A DNA stretch of 58,340 nt from [Mycobacterium] zoologicum. GTDB taxonomy: Bacteria; Actinomycetota; Actinomycetes; Mycobacteriales; Mycobacteriaceae. The stretch covers positions 1,346,627 to 1,404,966 of the forward strand of contig NZ_CP083985.1 of the NCBI RefSeq assembly GCF_020172665.1, read 5' to 3'. The translations under genes were made by a program, and so were the position numbers. Positions 49,660-57,838 of this stretch are shown piece after piece. How positions within the stretch are numbered: position 1 is the stretch's first letter; every line of letters starts with the position of its first letter. The notes under the pieces were generated by a model. That model was not told the DNA's origin. It ran no database searches and was given only the letters and a program-made list of their open reading frames with translations.

Positions 49660-49667
49660 CCCCCGCC

Positions 49668-50180
49668 GTGGACGACGACGCTGCCGAGACGCCGGCGCAT
49701 GACCTGCCCGGTCTCGACGAGATCGAACAACGGTGCTGGCAAGCGTTCCTGGAATCGTCGACCCTGCTTCTCTCGATGGTGAATCAGCGGCTGCTCCTCC
49801 GCCACGGCCTGCACCTGTTCGATTTCCTGGTGCTCGATGTGCTGGCACGCTCGACCGACGGCTCGGTGCGGATGGGCGATCTGGCCCACACGGTGGTGCT
49901 GTCACCGAGCCGGCTGACCGAGTTGATGCGGCGGCTGGAAGCCCAAGGTTGGGTCCGCCGGCATCGCAGCCGCACCGACGGGCGTGGGGTGATCGCCAGC
50001 ATCACCCGCGATGGCCGGGCGTTGGTGCGCCCGGCAGTGCGAACCTATGCCGAGGCGGTGCGCGTCTACTACCTCATACAGATCTCGCGCCCGCAGGTGA
50101 TCGCGCTGGGTGACACCTGCCGGCGCATCAGTGTGCCGTTGAAGGCCTCTGCGAAGTCCAAGCGCCGCAAGGGCCGGTAG
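49668..50180 (+). CDS. MarR-like winged-helix regulator 2
   Basis: 170 residues from GTG 49668. The winged helix is complete: GDLAHTVVLSPSRLTELMRRLEAQGWVRRHRSRTDGRGVIASITRDGRALV spans about 70-120, with recognition helix SPSRLTELMRRLE and a basic wing. The N-terminal dimerisation helix carries PGLDEIEQRCWQAFLESS, as in MarR-1, and the tail is strongly basic (KASAKSKRRKGR). A truncated copy lacking residues 70-126 lies on the far side of the VapBC module at 50970. The gene is followed after 65 bases by vapB on the same strand. Confidence 0.82.
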   Translation: MDDDAAETPAHDLPGLDEIEQRCWQAFLESSTLLLSMVNQRLLLRHGLHLFDFLVLDVLARSTDGSVRMGDLAHTVVLSPSRLTELMRRLEAQGWVRRHRSRTDGRGVIASITRDGRALVRPAVRTYAEAVRVYYLIQISRPQVIALGDTCRRISVPLKASAKSKRRKGR

Positions 50181-50217
50181 GTCGTCTGCCTCCTATGCCC
50201 GTTCTCCGACAATTTTG

Positions 50218-50234
50218 TAGCACATAATGTGCTA
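50218..50234. promoter_or_regulatory. VapBC autoregulatory operator
   Basis: TAGCACATAATGTGCTA is a perfect palindrome (8-base arms, central A). It overlaps TATATT (50233-50238), which ends 7 bases before the vapB GTG. A repressor bound here would block the promoter, as expected for a VapB-VapC complex. It stands in a short AT-rich island within GC-rich DNA. Confidence 0.75.
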
Positions 50235-50245
50235 TATTATTTTTT

Positions 50246-50518
50246 GTGAACGTCATTGGCGTGCGAGAGCTGCGGCAGAATGCGAGTAAATACTTGGCCC
50301 GTGTTGAAGCGGGTGAAGAGTTGTCGGTGACCATGCGGGGCCGGTTGGTGGCGCGGCTGGTTCCGGTCTCTGCGACTGACCGCACGCGAGACAGCCTGAT
50401 TGCCGCCGGCTTGCTGAGGCCGGCCCGCCGACGCGGCGGCCTCGCGTCGATCGACACCGAGGCTCTGCCGCGGCGGGACTTGAGCGCAGTCCTATCCGAG
50501 TTGCGTGAGGACCGATGA
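50246..50518 (+). CDS. vapB: VapB antitoxin (Phd/YefM type)
   Basis: 90 residues from GTG 50246, probably leaderless given the promoter 7 bases upstream. The N-terminal DNA-binding part is of the Phd/YefM family: VIGVRELRQNASKYLARVEAGEELSVTMRGRLVARLVP, with the R-N-A-S-K-Y-L pattern. The C-terminal half (about 50-90, TEALPRRDLSAVLSELRED) is the flexible toxin-neutralising tail. It overlaps vapC by four bases. It differs from the antitoxin of the RES module and has no similarity to the MarR-like proteins. Confidence 0.9.
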   Translation: MNVIGVRELRQNASKYLARVEAGEELSVTMRGRLVARLVPVSATDRTRDSLIAAGLLRPARRRGGLASIDTEALPRRDLSAVLSELREDR

Positions 50519-50922
50519 TCTACATGGATACCTCCGCGTTGGTGAAATTGATCGTCCAGGAGCCCAAATCGGCGGCTCTGCGGCGGTGGCTGGCCGACGT
50601 CGAGGATCGAGACCATGTCACCAGCGCGGTAGGGCGCGTCGAGTTGATGCGAACCGCTCTTCGCGGTGGGGACACCGAGATCGTCGACAACGCCCAGCGC
50701 ATCCTTGACGAGGATCTCGACATCATGGCGGTCACCGATGACGTGATCGCGAAGGCTGAACTGATCGGACCGACGGCACTGCGCGCTCTCGACGCCATCC
50801 ACCTCGCGTCCGCCGCCCAACTCGGTGATGCGCTCACCGCCGTTGTGGTGTACGACCACAGGCTGATCGAGGGTTGCCGCAACCTCGGCTACCGGATCGA
50901 AAGTCCGGGGGTAGTCACGTAG
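50515..50922 (+). CDS. vapC: VapC toxin, PIN-domain ribonuclease
   Basis: 135 residues, ATGA overlap with vapB. The four acidic PIN residues are in place: Asp 5 (YMDTSALVKL), Glu 43 (GRVELMRT), Asp 93 (LDAIHLASA) and Asp 114 (VVYDHRL). Mg2+-dependent VapC nucleases cut specific tRNAs or rRNA to arrest growth. With all catalytic residues present and an intact operator-antitoxin unit, the module appears functional. A truncated copy of the upstream MarR gene begins 47 bases after its stop. Confidence 0.93.
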   Translation: MIYMDTSALVKLIVQEPKSAALRRWLADVEDRDHVTSAVGRVELMRTALRGGDTEIVDNAQRILDEDLDIMAVTDDVIAKAELIGPTALRALDAIHLASAAQLGDALTAVVVYDHRLIEGCRNLGYRIESPGVVT

Positions 50923-50969
50923 GTGTTGTCGGCGTGGGCCGCCCTAGCGCCGAACCGAAAACGGGGACG

Positions 50970-51200
50970 GTGAATCGGCGGCTGCTCCTCCGTCACGGCT
51001 TGCACCTGTTCGATTTCCTGGTGCTCGATGCGCTGGCACGCTCGGCCGACGGCTCGGTGCGGATGGATGCCGAGGCGGTTCGTGTTTACTACCTCATTCA
51101 GATCTCGCGCCCGCAGGTGATCGCGTTGGGCGACACGTGCCGGCGCATCAGTGTTTCGTTGCAGGCCTCGGCGAAATCCAAGCGCCGTAAGCGCGGTTAG
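50970..51200 (+). pseudogene. Truncated MarR-2 copy lacking the DNA-binding core
   Basis: 76 codons from GTG 50970 align at high identity with MarR-2 codons 38-69 and 127-170 (NRRLLLRHGLHLFDFLVLD, then AEAVRVYYLIQISRPQVIALG, ending SAKSKRRKRG). Bases 49876-50046 of MarR-2 (171 bases, 57 codons) are missing at an in-frame junction GATGG/ATGCCGAG, and the first 37 codons are lost. The recognition helix and wing are gone. If translated, it could only be a dimerisation fragment; more likely it is debris of a duplication around VapBC. Confidence 0.85.
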
Positions 51201-52020
51201 CGATCCGGGCTCGCGGGGTCGCATCGCGGCGGGACTGCCATCAGTCACCATTACGCAAATTGCCAGGAATCGACAAGGCATTGGCGGCGGTTGGTCGCGG
51301 TATCTGAGTAGTCCCTGGCCTGCGGCGGGCTGTACGTTGTCGATGAGATTGTTTCAATACGAAAATATCGATGCACGATCTATGGTTTGCTTATGCGTGC
51401 ACCATGTGTCTGACGTCCGGGTTGTGACGCGGACGGGTGTCCGAATGATTTGGTCGAAGCCAAGATCGGTAAAACAGCACTTCAGCGACGAGATAACGCG
51501 TCTATTGGGAGCGTAAACGGAACTGCTGGACGCCTGGAAATGTTACCCGTTAGTAATTTCATGTTGAAGCACACAGGGCGTTATCAAAGTTTGCTGCAAT
51601 AGGTAGATAATGAGGGTGACCAGCTTGTTCGCGTAGTTATGGGATTGCAGAATCGCGAACCGTGACGAGCAATCTAAAAAAGTCATCCAAACCTGTGGGT
51701 GACTTAGTGATTGTTCAGGTAAATTTTCGTTCGTTCTCGCCCGAACGTTTAACGCGACGGCGGCGAACCGCCCGGCAACAGGCCGGGGCTCAGCGCGACT
51801 CGAGGACAACGACGTTCCGGGTTATCCACTCGCACTTCATGTTTGACTCATGCACCTGCCCGTTGGAAGGGACACCTAGATGGCTCGTCAGCATCGCATC
51901 ACCTGGAATCGGCGCTCGCGCAACGCCGGCGCGCTCCCTTGGGGGTGCGTCAATCCAGCGCTCCGGACGAAAGCCGAAGGTGAGCGCCCAGATTCAGGTG
52001 CCCAGACAAAGGAGACGGCC
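51201..52020. other. AT-rich gene-free stretch before the GjpA gene
   Basis: No gene with plausible composition is found over 820 bases. The part from about 51330 to 51750 is markedly AT-rich with scattered stop codons in all frames. CGTTCG and CGAACG (51728-51747 area) are inverted around 8 bases. The last 150 bases lead to AAAGGAG just before the GjpA GTG and probably contain its promoter and leader. Confidence 0.5.
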
Positions 52021-53235
52021 GTGCGCCACACCCTTCGCCCGTATGCCACTGCCGGGATCGTGATCGTGGGCGCCGGCCTGATCGCCGTCACTCCGATCGC
52101 GGCACCGCTGACCGACATTCAGGTGCGCGACGTGACACTTGCCGACAGCACCTCCTTGCCTGATCTCGCCGCGCCGTGGATCGACCAGTTCAATACCGCG
52201 TCCCAGAACGCCACGACGCTGGCCGGCAACTTCTTCCTGGCCCCCGGCGTGGGGTTCCAGCAGGCTCTCGTCAACCAGTCCAACCTGTGGAACGAATTTT
52301 TCCATGACCCCACCAGCAGCACCTTGGCCACGGTGATGCAGCAGATGCAGCAGAACCTGGACACCGTGTTGAGCGGCATCGGGCTGCAAGGTACGAGTAT
52401 CGGGGCGTTCACTGAGGCTAGCGGGTGGTCGCCGGGCAGTATCGGGTCGATGGTGCTGCAACACACCATGATCGGGAACCACGCCCTGATGTTCGGGGAG
52501 ATTCCGGGCTACCTGCCGGCCAATGAACAGTCGATGATTGAGCCGATCATCAACTTCCTGGGCTCCCCCGAGAGCGCCATAGTCATGGGCGCACTGGGCC
52601 CGATGATCGCGCCGTGGGTGGCACTGTCCAATAGCATCACCGATGGCGACGACTGGAACACCACACTGGCGAACATGGTGGGGGCCTATTTCAATGGTGC
52701 CGACCTCAACCTCAATTCGCTGCTTCCGACGATCAACAGTCTGATCGGCTCGGAGTTTCCGCCGGGCATGACCATGTCCGAGCTCGATATCGCCTTTGGT
52801 GGGCTGCTCAGCACCGGCAGCGTCCAAGTGGCCAATTATGTATCGGGCGGCACCGATGTTCCCGCGGTGGGCGGCTCGATCTTCAACAGCGTCGGCCTAC
52901 AGTTCACCGGCGTCCCCACCCTCGGAACCCTCAACCTCACGAGTGAACCGGTCGGCCCAATCGCCGCGTGGGAGACGTTGTCTCAGACCATTAGCGGGCT
53001 GCTGGGTTCGGGATGGTCCGACTCCACCGCGACCGTCGGTTCGGGCCTCGACGCGCTCGGTGGAGGGAATGCAAGCCCCCCCATAACGCTGGACGTCACG
53101 GCGCCGGGTGCCGGGATCGACTTCCCGACTCTGCTCGCTGACCTGTTCGGCGCGAGCTCGGGTTCGACGGACACTGCTGCCGCGGGGGCCACGGATCTGT
53201 CCGCACTGGTCCAAGACGTTCTGCCCTGGTTCTGA
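52021..53235 (+). CDS. GjpA-like exported/outer-membrane protein
   Basis: 404 residues from GTG 52021, supported by AAAGGAG at 52006-52012; longer in-frame starts lack this site. The start RHTLRPYATAGIVIVGAGLIAVTPIAAPL is the characteristic signal segment of proteins annotated in mycobacteria as outer membrane porin GjpA, followed by the usual DIQVRDVTL. The mature part is Asn/Ser/Gly-rich, with repeated motifs such as NTASQNATTLAGNFF, SIGSMVLQHTMIG and MIEPIINFLGSPESAIVMGALGPMIAPWVA, and ends with a hydrophobic DLSALVQDVLPWF. It is expected outside the plasma membrane. A PGRS gene follows after 76 bases, probably in one operon. Confidence 0.8.
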   Translation: MRHTLRPYATAGIVIVGAGLIAVTPIAAPLTDIQVRDVTLADSTSLPDLAAPWIDQFNTASQNATTLAGNFFLAPGVGFQQALVNQSNLWNEFFHDPTSSTLATVMQQMQQNLDTVLSGIGLQGTSIGAFTEASGWSPGSIGSMVLQHTMIGNHALMFGEIPGYLPANEQSMIEPIINFLGSPESAIVMGALGPMIAPWVALSNSITDGDDWNTTLANMVGAYFNGADLNLNSLLPTINSLIGSEFPPGMTMSELDIAFGGLLSTGSVQVANYVSGGTDVPAVGGSIFNSVGLQFTGVPTLGTLNLTSEPVGPIAAWETLSQTISGLLGSGWSDSTATVGSGLDALGGGNASPPITLDVTAPGAGIDFPTLLADLFGASSGSTDTAAAGATDLSALVQDVLPWF

Positions 53236-53311
53236 CCCACTCGCCTCATCCACCAAAAGCGTCTCCTCCCAGGCTCTGTCGAGCCCCCATTCCTAAGGAA
53301 GGTCTTCCACA

Positions 53312-56179
53312 ATGAGTCGTCACAGCAACAGTCACCAGGGCCGCCGCGACAAGACCGCCGCCCGCCACGGTAAGCCGGTGATTGGTGTCACCAGCACCGT
53401 CGGTGCGTTCCTGGCGTTCGGAATGGCGCCACTGGCCGGTGCCCCCACAGCGAACGCTGATGAGCTCGATCTGGTCTTGGACCCGATCATTGATTCCCTG
53501 TCCGGCATCGACCCCACTATGGGAGCCGACGTCACTGGGTGGGTGCAGACGTTTGACCCCACGTTCGCCGGTGATGGCGCCGCGGCGCTCGATGCGGTCT
53601 TGGATTCTTCCGGTGCGGCCGCAGCAGCGTCGGCGTCGGTCGACATGTCTCAGGTTTTCAATCAGTGGGTCTACACCCCGATCCACACCGGCGTGGAGGC
53701 ATGGATCAATAGCTCGTTCGGTGAGCAGGTCGACAACGCCATCAACCAGTGGTCCGGGCTGTATTTGATCGGTGACGGCACGGCCGGCACGGCGACCAAC
53801 CCCAATGGCGGGGATGCCGGGCTGTGGTTCGGTGACGGTGGTGCCGGCTACGACGAAAGCGCGAACGCAGGTGTTGCGGGTGGCGCCGGTGGAGCGGGCG
53901 GCCTGATCGGCGACGGCGGTGCCGGCGGCGATGGCGGTATGGGTGCGGCGGGGGGCGCTGGTGGGGCCGGAGGCACCTTTATGGGTGACGGCGGCGCCGG
54001 CGGCGCCGGTGGGGTTGCCGCTGCCGGAAGCTTCAATTTGAGGGCCGGAGTGGGAGGTGCCGGTGGTGATGCAGCGGGCTGGCTGTTCGGCAACGGTGGC
54101 ACGGGCGGGGCCGGCGGCAACGGAGCCGACGGTGCCAACGGCACCTTCGCCAACGGCGGTAACGGCGCGGGCGTCGCCGGTAGTACGGCCGCCCCCGGCG
54201 GGGCCGGTGGCCGCGGCGGATTCTTCCTCGGCGACGGCGGTAACGGCGGTAATGGCGGTAACCAAGGTAACGGCGGCAACGGCGCTAACGGTGTCAATGA
54301 TGGTATCGCGGCCCACCTCAACGGCGGAGCCGGTGGGAGGACCTCACCGTTCCGCACGGGTACTGGTGGTGCCGGCGGTGCTGCAGGCTCTAACTACTTC
54401 AACACCTGGAACCACGCCGGGCAGGCCGGTAACGGTGGGAACGGCGGGAACGGCGGGAACGGCGGCAACGCCTACGAGGTCAACGGCGTATTCCAAGGCA
54501 GAGGCGGTGCCGGCGGGTCGGGCGCCACGGCTGGGTCCGGTGAAGTCGGCGGGAACGGCGGCAACGGTGGGAACGGCGGTGATGGCCTCAACGGTGGCGC
54601 CGGCGGCGTGGCCGGCAGCGGTGGTAACTCTTTGGGTGACAACACCGGTGGCACCGGTGGTAACGGCGGGCATGGCGGTGACGCAAGCTCCGGTACGGGC
54701 GGTGCCGGCGGCAGGGGCGCTGGCGGCGGCGGCAGCGTAACCGGGACCGGCGGTGTTGGCGGCAATGGCGGCGCAGGCGGCAACGGCGCCACGACCGACA
54801 ACACCGTCGAAACCAACGGCGGCAATGGAGGTGCCGGCGGCACCGGTGGCTACGGCGGCACCGGTGGGGCCGCCGGAGCGGGTGGGCAGGGTGGTACCGG
54901 CACGTTCAGGGGTGGTAACGGTGGTGCCAGCGGCTGGGGTGGCACCAGCACCATCGCGACCACCGGTACAGCGGGGGGCGACGGTGGTGCCGGCGGGGCC
55001 AGCACCGGCTGGAACGACAACGGAACTGTCTTCAGTATCGGCGGCAACGGCGGCAACGGCGGTGCCGGCGGCGGTGCATACGCAGCGGGCGCTACCGCCG
55101 GTACCGGCGGGAAGGGTGGTGCCGGCGCGGACGGCGCTACCGGCGCCGGCGTGATCAGTGTCGGCGGCAATGGCGGAACCGGCGGCTATGGCGGCATCGG
55201 TGGAAGCAGCGTCATAGGCAACGGTGCCGGTGCCGGTGGCATCGGCGGAGCTGGTGGTGCCGGTGGCGCCGGAACCGCCTCCGGCGGTAACGGTGGTGCC
55301 GGTGGCTACGGTGGTGGCGGCGGGTTCGCCGCCGTCACGGCCGGCGGTGCCGGGGGCGCTGGTGGTGCCGGCGGCGCCAGCGGCGGTATCGCGGTACCGA
55401 CCAACACCCTCGGTATTGGGGCCGCTCACGCCGGTGACGGCGGCAACGGCGGCACCGGAGGCTACGGCGACAGAGGTGCCGGTGGCAATGGTGGTGCCGG
55501 CGGTGCGGGCGGTAGTGCCTCCGGCAGTGTCAGTGGCGGTACGGGCGGCGCCGGCGGCTCGGGCAACCAATATGCCCACGGTCATCCAGGCGCTGCCGGT
55601 GACGGGGGGCAAGGCGGTACCGGCGGCGCGGCGACAGGAACCGGCAACGGCGGCGCCGGCGGTAACGGCGGAACCGGCGGGTACGGCCAGACCGGCACCA
55701 CCGGTAGCAGCTACGTGGGCGCAGCCGGTGGCACCGGCGGCAACGCCGGGCCCGGCGGGATCGGTGGTGCTGGTGGTGCCGGGGGCACCGCGGTCACGGG
55801 TGCCGGGGGCGTCGGTGGGAGCGGCGGCGTCGGCGGAGCCGGCGGCACTGGCGGCGCCGGAGGCGCAGGCAGCGTGGACCACTCAGGCAACGGCCTGGAT
55901 GGCGGCAACGGTGGTGCCGGTGGTACCGGTGGCGCGGGTGGCGCTGCGGGCGCGGGTGGCGTGAGCACCCATGGCACCAATGGCGCTGAAGGAGTCGGTG
56001 GTGATGGCGGCGCTGGCGGCACCGGTGGTGCCGGCGGTAACAGCGGCACGCCCACCGGAACCGGGACCGCCGGCACGCCCGGTAGCGGTGGCGCGGGCGG
56101 TGCCGGTGGGAGTGGTACCGCACCCGGCGGCCAGACGGGCGCAGCCGGAGCGGCTGGGGCCGACGGCCAACCGGGTTAA
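53312..56179 (+). CDS. PE-less PGRS protein with Sec signal peptide
   Basis: 955 residues from ATG 53312, with AAGGAAGG upstream. A long signal peptide (GVTSTVGAFLAFGMAPLAG, cleavage near ANA-D at 49/50) replaces the PE domain. A 75-residue head resembles that of the PGRS protein at 33349: TPIHTGVEAWINSSFGEQVDNAINQWSGLYLIGDGTAGTA in parts, then NPNGGDAGLWFGDGGAGYD. About 780 residues of Gly-Gly-x/Gly-Ala-Gly repeats follow to the C-terminus, with no catalytic domain. The long Pro-rich frames on the opposite strand are an effect of the repeats. It probably lies on the cell surface or in the outer envelope; function unknown. Confidence 0.88.
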   Translation: MSRHSNSHQGRRDKTAARHGKPVIGVTSTVGAFLAFGMAPLAGAPTANADELDLVLDPIIDSLSGIDPTMGADVTGWVQTFDPTFAGDGAAALDAVLDSSGAAAAASASVDMSQVFNQWVYTPIHTGVEAWINSSFGEQVDNAINQWSGLYLIGDGTAGTATNPNGGDAGLWFGDGGAGYDESANAGVAGGAGGAGGLIGDGGAGGDGGMGAAGGAGGAGGTFMGDGGAGGAGGVAAAGSFNLRAGVGGAGGDAAGWLFGNGGTGGAGGNGADGANGTFANGGNGAGVAGSTAAPGGAGGRGGFFLGDGGNGGNGGNQGNGGNGANGVNDGIAAHLNGGAGGRTSPFRTGTGGAGGAAGSNYFNTWNHAGQAGNGGNGGNGGNGGNAYEVNGVFQGRGGAGGSGATAGSGEVGGNGGNGGNGGDGLNGGAGGVAGSGGNSLGDNTGGTGGNGGHGGDASSGTGGAGGRGAGGGGSVTGTGGVGGNGGAGGNGATTDNTVETNGGNGGAGGTGGYGGTGGAAGAGGQGGTGTFRGGNGGASGWGGTSTIATTGTAGGDGGAGGASTGWNDNGTVFSIGGNGGNGGAGGGAYAAGATAGTGGKGGAGADGATGAGVISVGGNGGTGGYGGIGGSSVIGNGAGAGGIGGAGGAGGAGTASGGNGGAGGYGGGGGFAAVTAGGAGGAGGAGGASGGIAVPTNTLGIGAAHAGDGGNGGTGGYGDRGAGGNGGAGGAGGSASGSVSGGTGGAGGSGNQYAHGHPGAAGDGGQGGTGGAATGTGNGGAGGNGGTGGYGQTGTTGSSYVGAAGGTGGNAGPGGIGGAGGAGGTAVTGAGGVGGSGGVGGAGGTGGAGGAGSVDHSGNGLDGGNGGAGGTGGAGGAAGAGGVSTHGTNGAEGVGGDGGAGGTGGAGGNSGTPTGTGTAGTPGSGGAGGAGGSGTAPGGQTGAAGAAGADGQPG

Positions 56180-56747
56180 TCGGTAGGGGCGTTGACCGGT
56201 CACCTCAGACGTCGCCGGTCGTCGGGTCCATGACGGACGCGACGACCGGCGGTTTCATCGCGAGGCCAAGTCATGGATGCTCGGCAATCCGAAACCCCAA
56301 AGGATGCGGCTGTTCTCGCGACGGATCTGGTCGTCGTTTTCTGGGTTGTCAGCGGCGGTTCGTACGGCTCAATGCATTCTTGTAGCGGTCCATCACACGA
56401 TCTGCAGGCCGTCGGGAACTCGGTTCAGGTCGCGCCAGAACGCATCGTTGATGAAGCGGTTGAACAGGTCTGGGGGTAGCACGGTGTCACGGAACTGTCA
56501 TCCACGATCGGCCCGCGATAGTGTTACCTGCGAAGTGCCTTCCGCCGGGAATGGTTGAGCCGTGAAGGAGTCCAATTATCCCTTGCAGGACAGGCACTTT
56601 CACAAGTCTACTCGACCCCACAGGAGACAAGCCGCGAAAAATCTGGGCAAGGCAGGCGGCTAATGAATGGCGGGGTGGTCGGGAAGTTGCGAACAGGGCG
56701 GCCGGCCTCCGTGGGGCCGGAATGATGGCACGGGGCGGGGGCATGAG
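56180..56747. other. Stretch with gene debris between the PGRS gene and a membrane protein gene
   Basis: No intact gene is seen in these 568 bases. A protein remnant on the minus strand at 56393-56482 is listed separately. ACCGGTCACC-type and GACGACCGG short repeats near 56190-56250 are not clearly structured. Confidence 0.4.
56393..56482 (-). pseudogene. C-terminal remnant of an unidentified protein
   Basis: The minus-strand frame ends VLPPDLFNRFINDAFWRD and then LNRVPDGLQIV before a stop at 56393. It is preceded in frame by QFRDT and then a stop. The composition (aromatic, acidic and basic residues in protein-like order) suggests the tail of a real protein whose front is lost. I do not recognise the family. 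Confidence 0.3.
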
Positions 56748-57815
56748 GTGATTGAGCTGGTTGGGTACCGCTACGCGGTCGGTATGCGTACCGCACGGAC
56801 AGCGACCGTGCTGGCATGGGTCAGCGGCCTGGCCTACTTATTGTTCGGCGTGTTCTGGATCGCCGGCCGGCTCGACGCTTTCACCCCGGAAGTCCGAGTC
56901 GGTCTGGGCCGCAACTTCGCCGCCATCTATGGCATGGCACTGCTGATGACGGTGGCTCTGATGGACGTGTTGTTGATTGCCGACAAACAAAGGGCGCAGG
57001 TGTCGGAATGCTCGCCATCGGCCGGTAGTCGAAGGTCGCGCTGGCGGCGCACGCAGCACTGGTGGTCCTCGTCAGATGATGCAGCGTGGTTGCGCTCAAG
57101 GACAGTCCAGCTGTCCGCGGCCATCCCCGTCTATCTGTACGGCACGAGTTTTCTCAGCGATGGCCTGCGGACGGCCGCCGGGGCCGGCGAGCTTGGGCTC
57201 ATGGCTTGGCACTGGATCAGGCTCTACCGGTTGGCAAAGCACATGCGCACCGAGGCTGCAAGGACGGTCGCCGGTGAGGTTGATCTATATCGGGATTTCG
57301 AGTGGGATCGCTTCGATAGCGACGATGCGACACGCTTCCGGCAGCGTTTCACCGACCGGCGTTGGAAAGTGCCGAGCCGGATACGCCACCTCGCCGAGGC
57401 AGAGGCCTATGCACGTCGAGCCCGCGTGAAAGGACTGGCGTATTTGGCGTGTGCGGCTGTAGCCGCGGTCGTCGTACTTGCGATCGCCCAAGACCGTCTT
57501 CTTGTCGTCATCCGGGCGTCGGCCTATGACTTCACCCACTTGACCGGTCCGCCGAGCCTAAACCCCGGCGGCGGAGACTATTTGGTGATCGCCCTGTGCG
57601 TGGCGCTCGTGGCACTTCCTGCTTGGCTGCAACACCAGGCCAAGGAACTCGACGATCTGCGCCAGATCTATGAATCCTGCGGTGACGACATCCGAGCGAA
57701 AGACGCCGCGGCTGAATCTGTCAGCGCGGGGGCAGCGACGGCACTGACCACGCAGGGAACCGTGATCGGGATGGGTCGTTACAGGTTTCGGCTGCAACGA
57801 ATTCGCGCCGGGTAG
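56748..57815 (+). CDS. Membrane protein of unknown function
   Basis: 355 residues from GTG 56748 (ATG 56784, MRTARTATVLAW, is an alternative). Hydrophobic segments lie at about 17-38 (ATVLAWVSGLAYLLFGVFWIAG), 53-75 (AAIYGMALLMTVALMDVLLI), 120-140 and, after a soluble charged stretch (EVDLYRDFEWDRFDSDDATRFRQRF), at about 240-262 (GLAYLACAAVAAVVVLAI) and 285-305 (DYLVIALCVALVALPAWL). The C-terminus is soluble (KELDDLRQIYESCGDDIRAKDAAAES). No family is recognised. It stands alone among gene debris. Confidence 0.65.
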   Translation: MIELVGYRYAVGMRTARTATVLAWVSGLAYLLFGVFWIAGRLDAFTPEVRVGLGRNFAAIYGMALLMTVALMDVLLIADKQRAQVSECSPSAGSRRSRWRRTQHWWSSSDDAAWLRSRTVQLSAAIPVYLYGTSFLSDGLRTAAGAGELGLMAWHWIRLYRLAKHMRTEAARTVAGEVDLYRDFEWDRFDSDDATRFRQRFTDRRWKVPSRIRHLAEAEAYARRARVKGLAYLACAAVAAVVVLAIAQDRLLVVIRASAYDFTHLTGPPSLNPGGGDYLVIALCVALVALPAWLQHQAKELDDLRQIYESCGDDIRAKDAAAESVSAGAATALTTQGTVIGMGRYRFRLQRIRAG

Positions 57816-57838
57816 TACTCCTCCGGCGCGACGACCGA

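Larger units (their letters stand above)
49200..49667. other. Gene-free stretch between the MarR paralogues
   Basis: No gene is supported. The section from 49280 to 49570 is AT-rich compared with its surroundings. TTGCAAG (49298-49304) and CTTGCAA (49318-49324) form an exact inverted repeat. The MarR-2 operator-like palindrome is at 49487-49504, and TACCGT at 49654-49659 is the probable -10. Confidence 0.5.

Noticed and set aside
51151..51516. 121-residue frame overlapping the MarR remnant
   Set aside because: It is an out-of-frame reading of the remnant followed by AT-rich sequence with no domain.
51728..51747. CGTTCG-N8-CGAACG as an SOS box
   Set aside because: The half-sites are in the opposite order to a LexA box.
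51662..52063. 133-residue frame before the GjpA gene
   Set aside because: No ribosome site, odd composition, and it overlaps the well-supported GjpA start out of frame.
33349..56179. Short repeated units in the PGRS genes as a CRISPR array
   Set aside because: Units are irregular multiples of 3 and 9 bases inside open frames with no constant spacer length.
53848..56203. Minus-strand Pro-rich and Thr/Ala-rich frames opposite the second PGRS gene
   Set aside because: Same repeat effect; the plus-strand gene has a ribosome site and signal peptide.
56273..56479. 68-residue plus-strand frame MDARQSETPKD
   Set aside because: No homology is apparent, and the minus strand of the same DNA holds the more protein-like remnant ending LNRVPDGLQIV.
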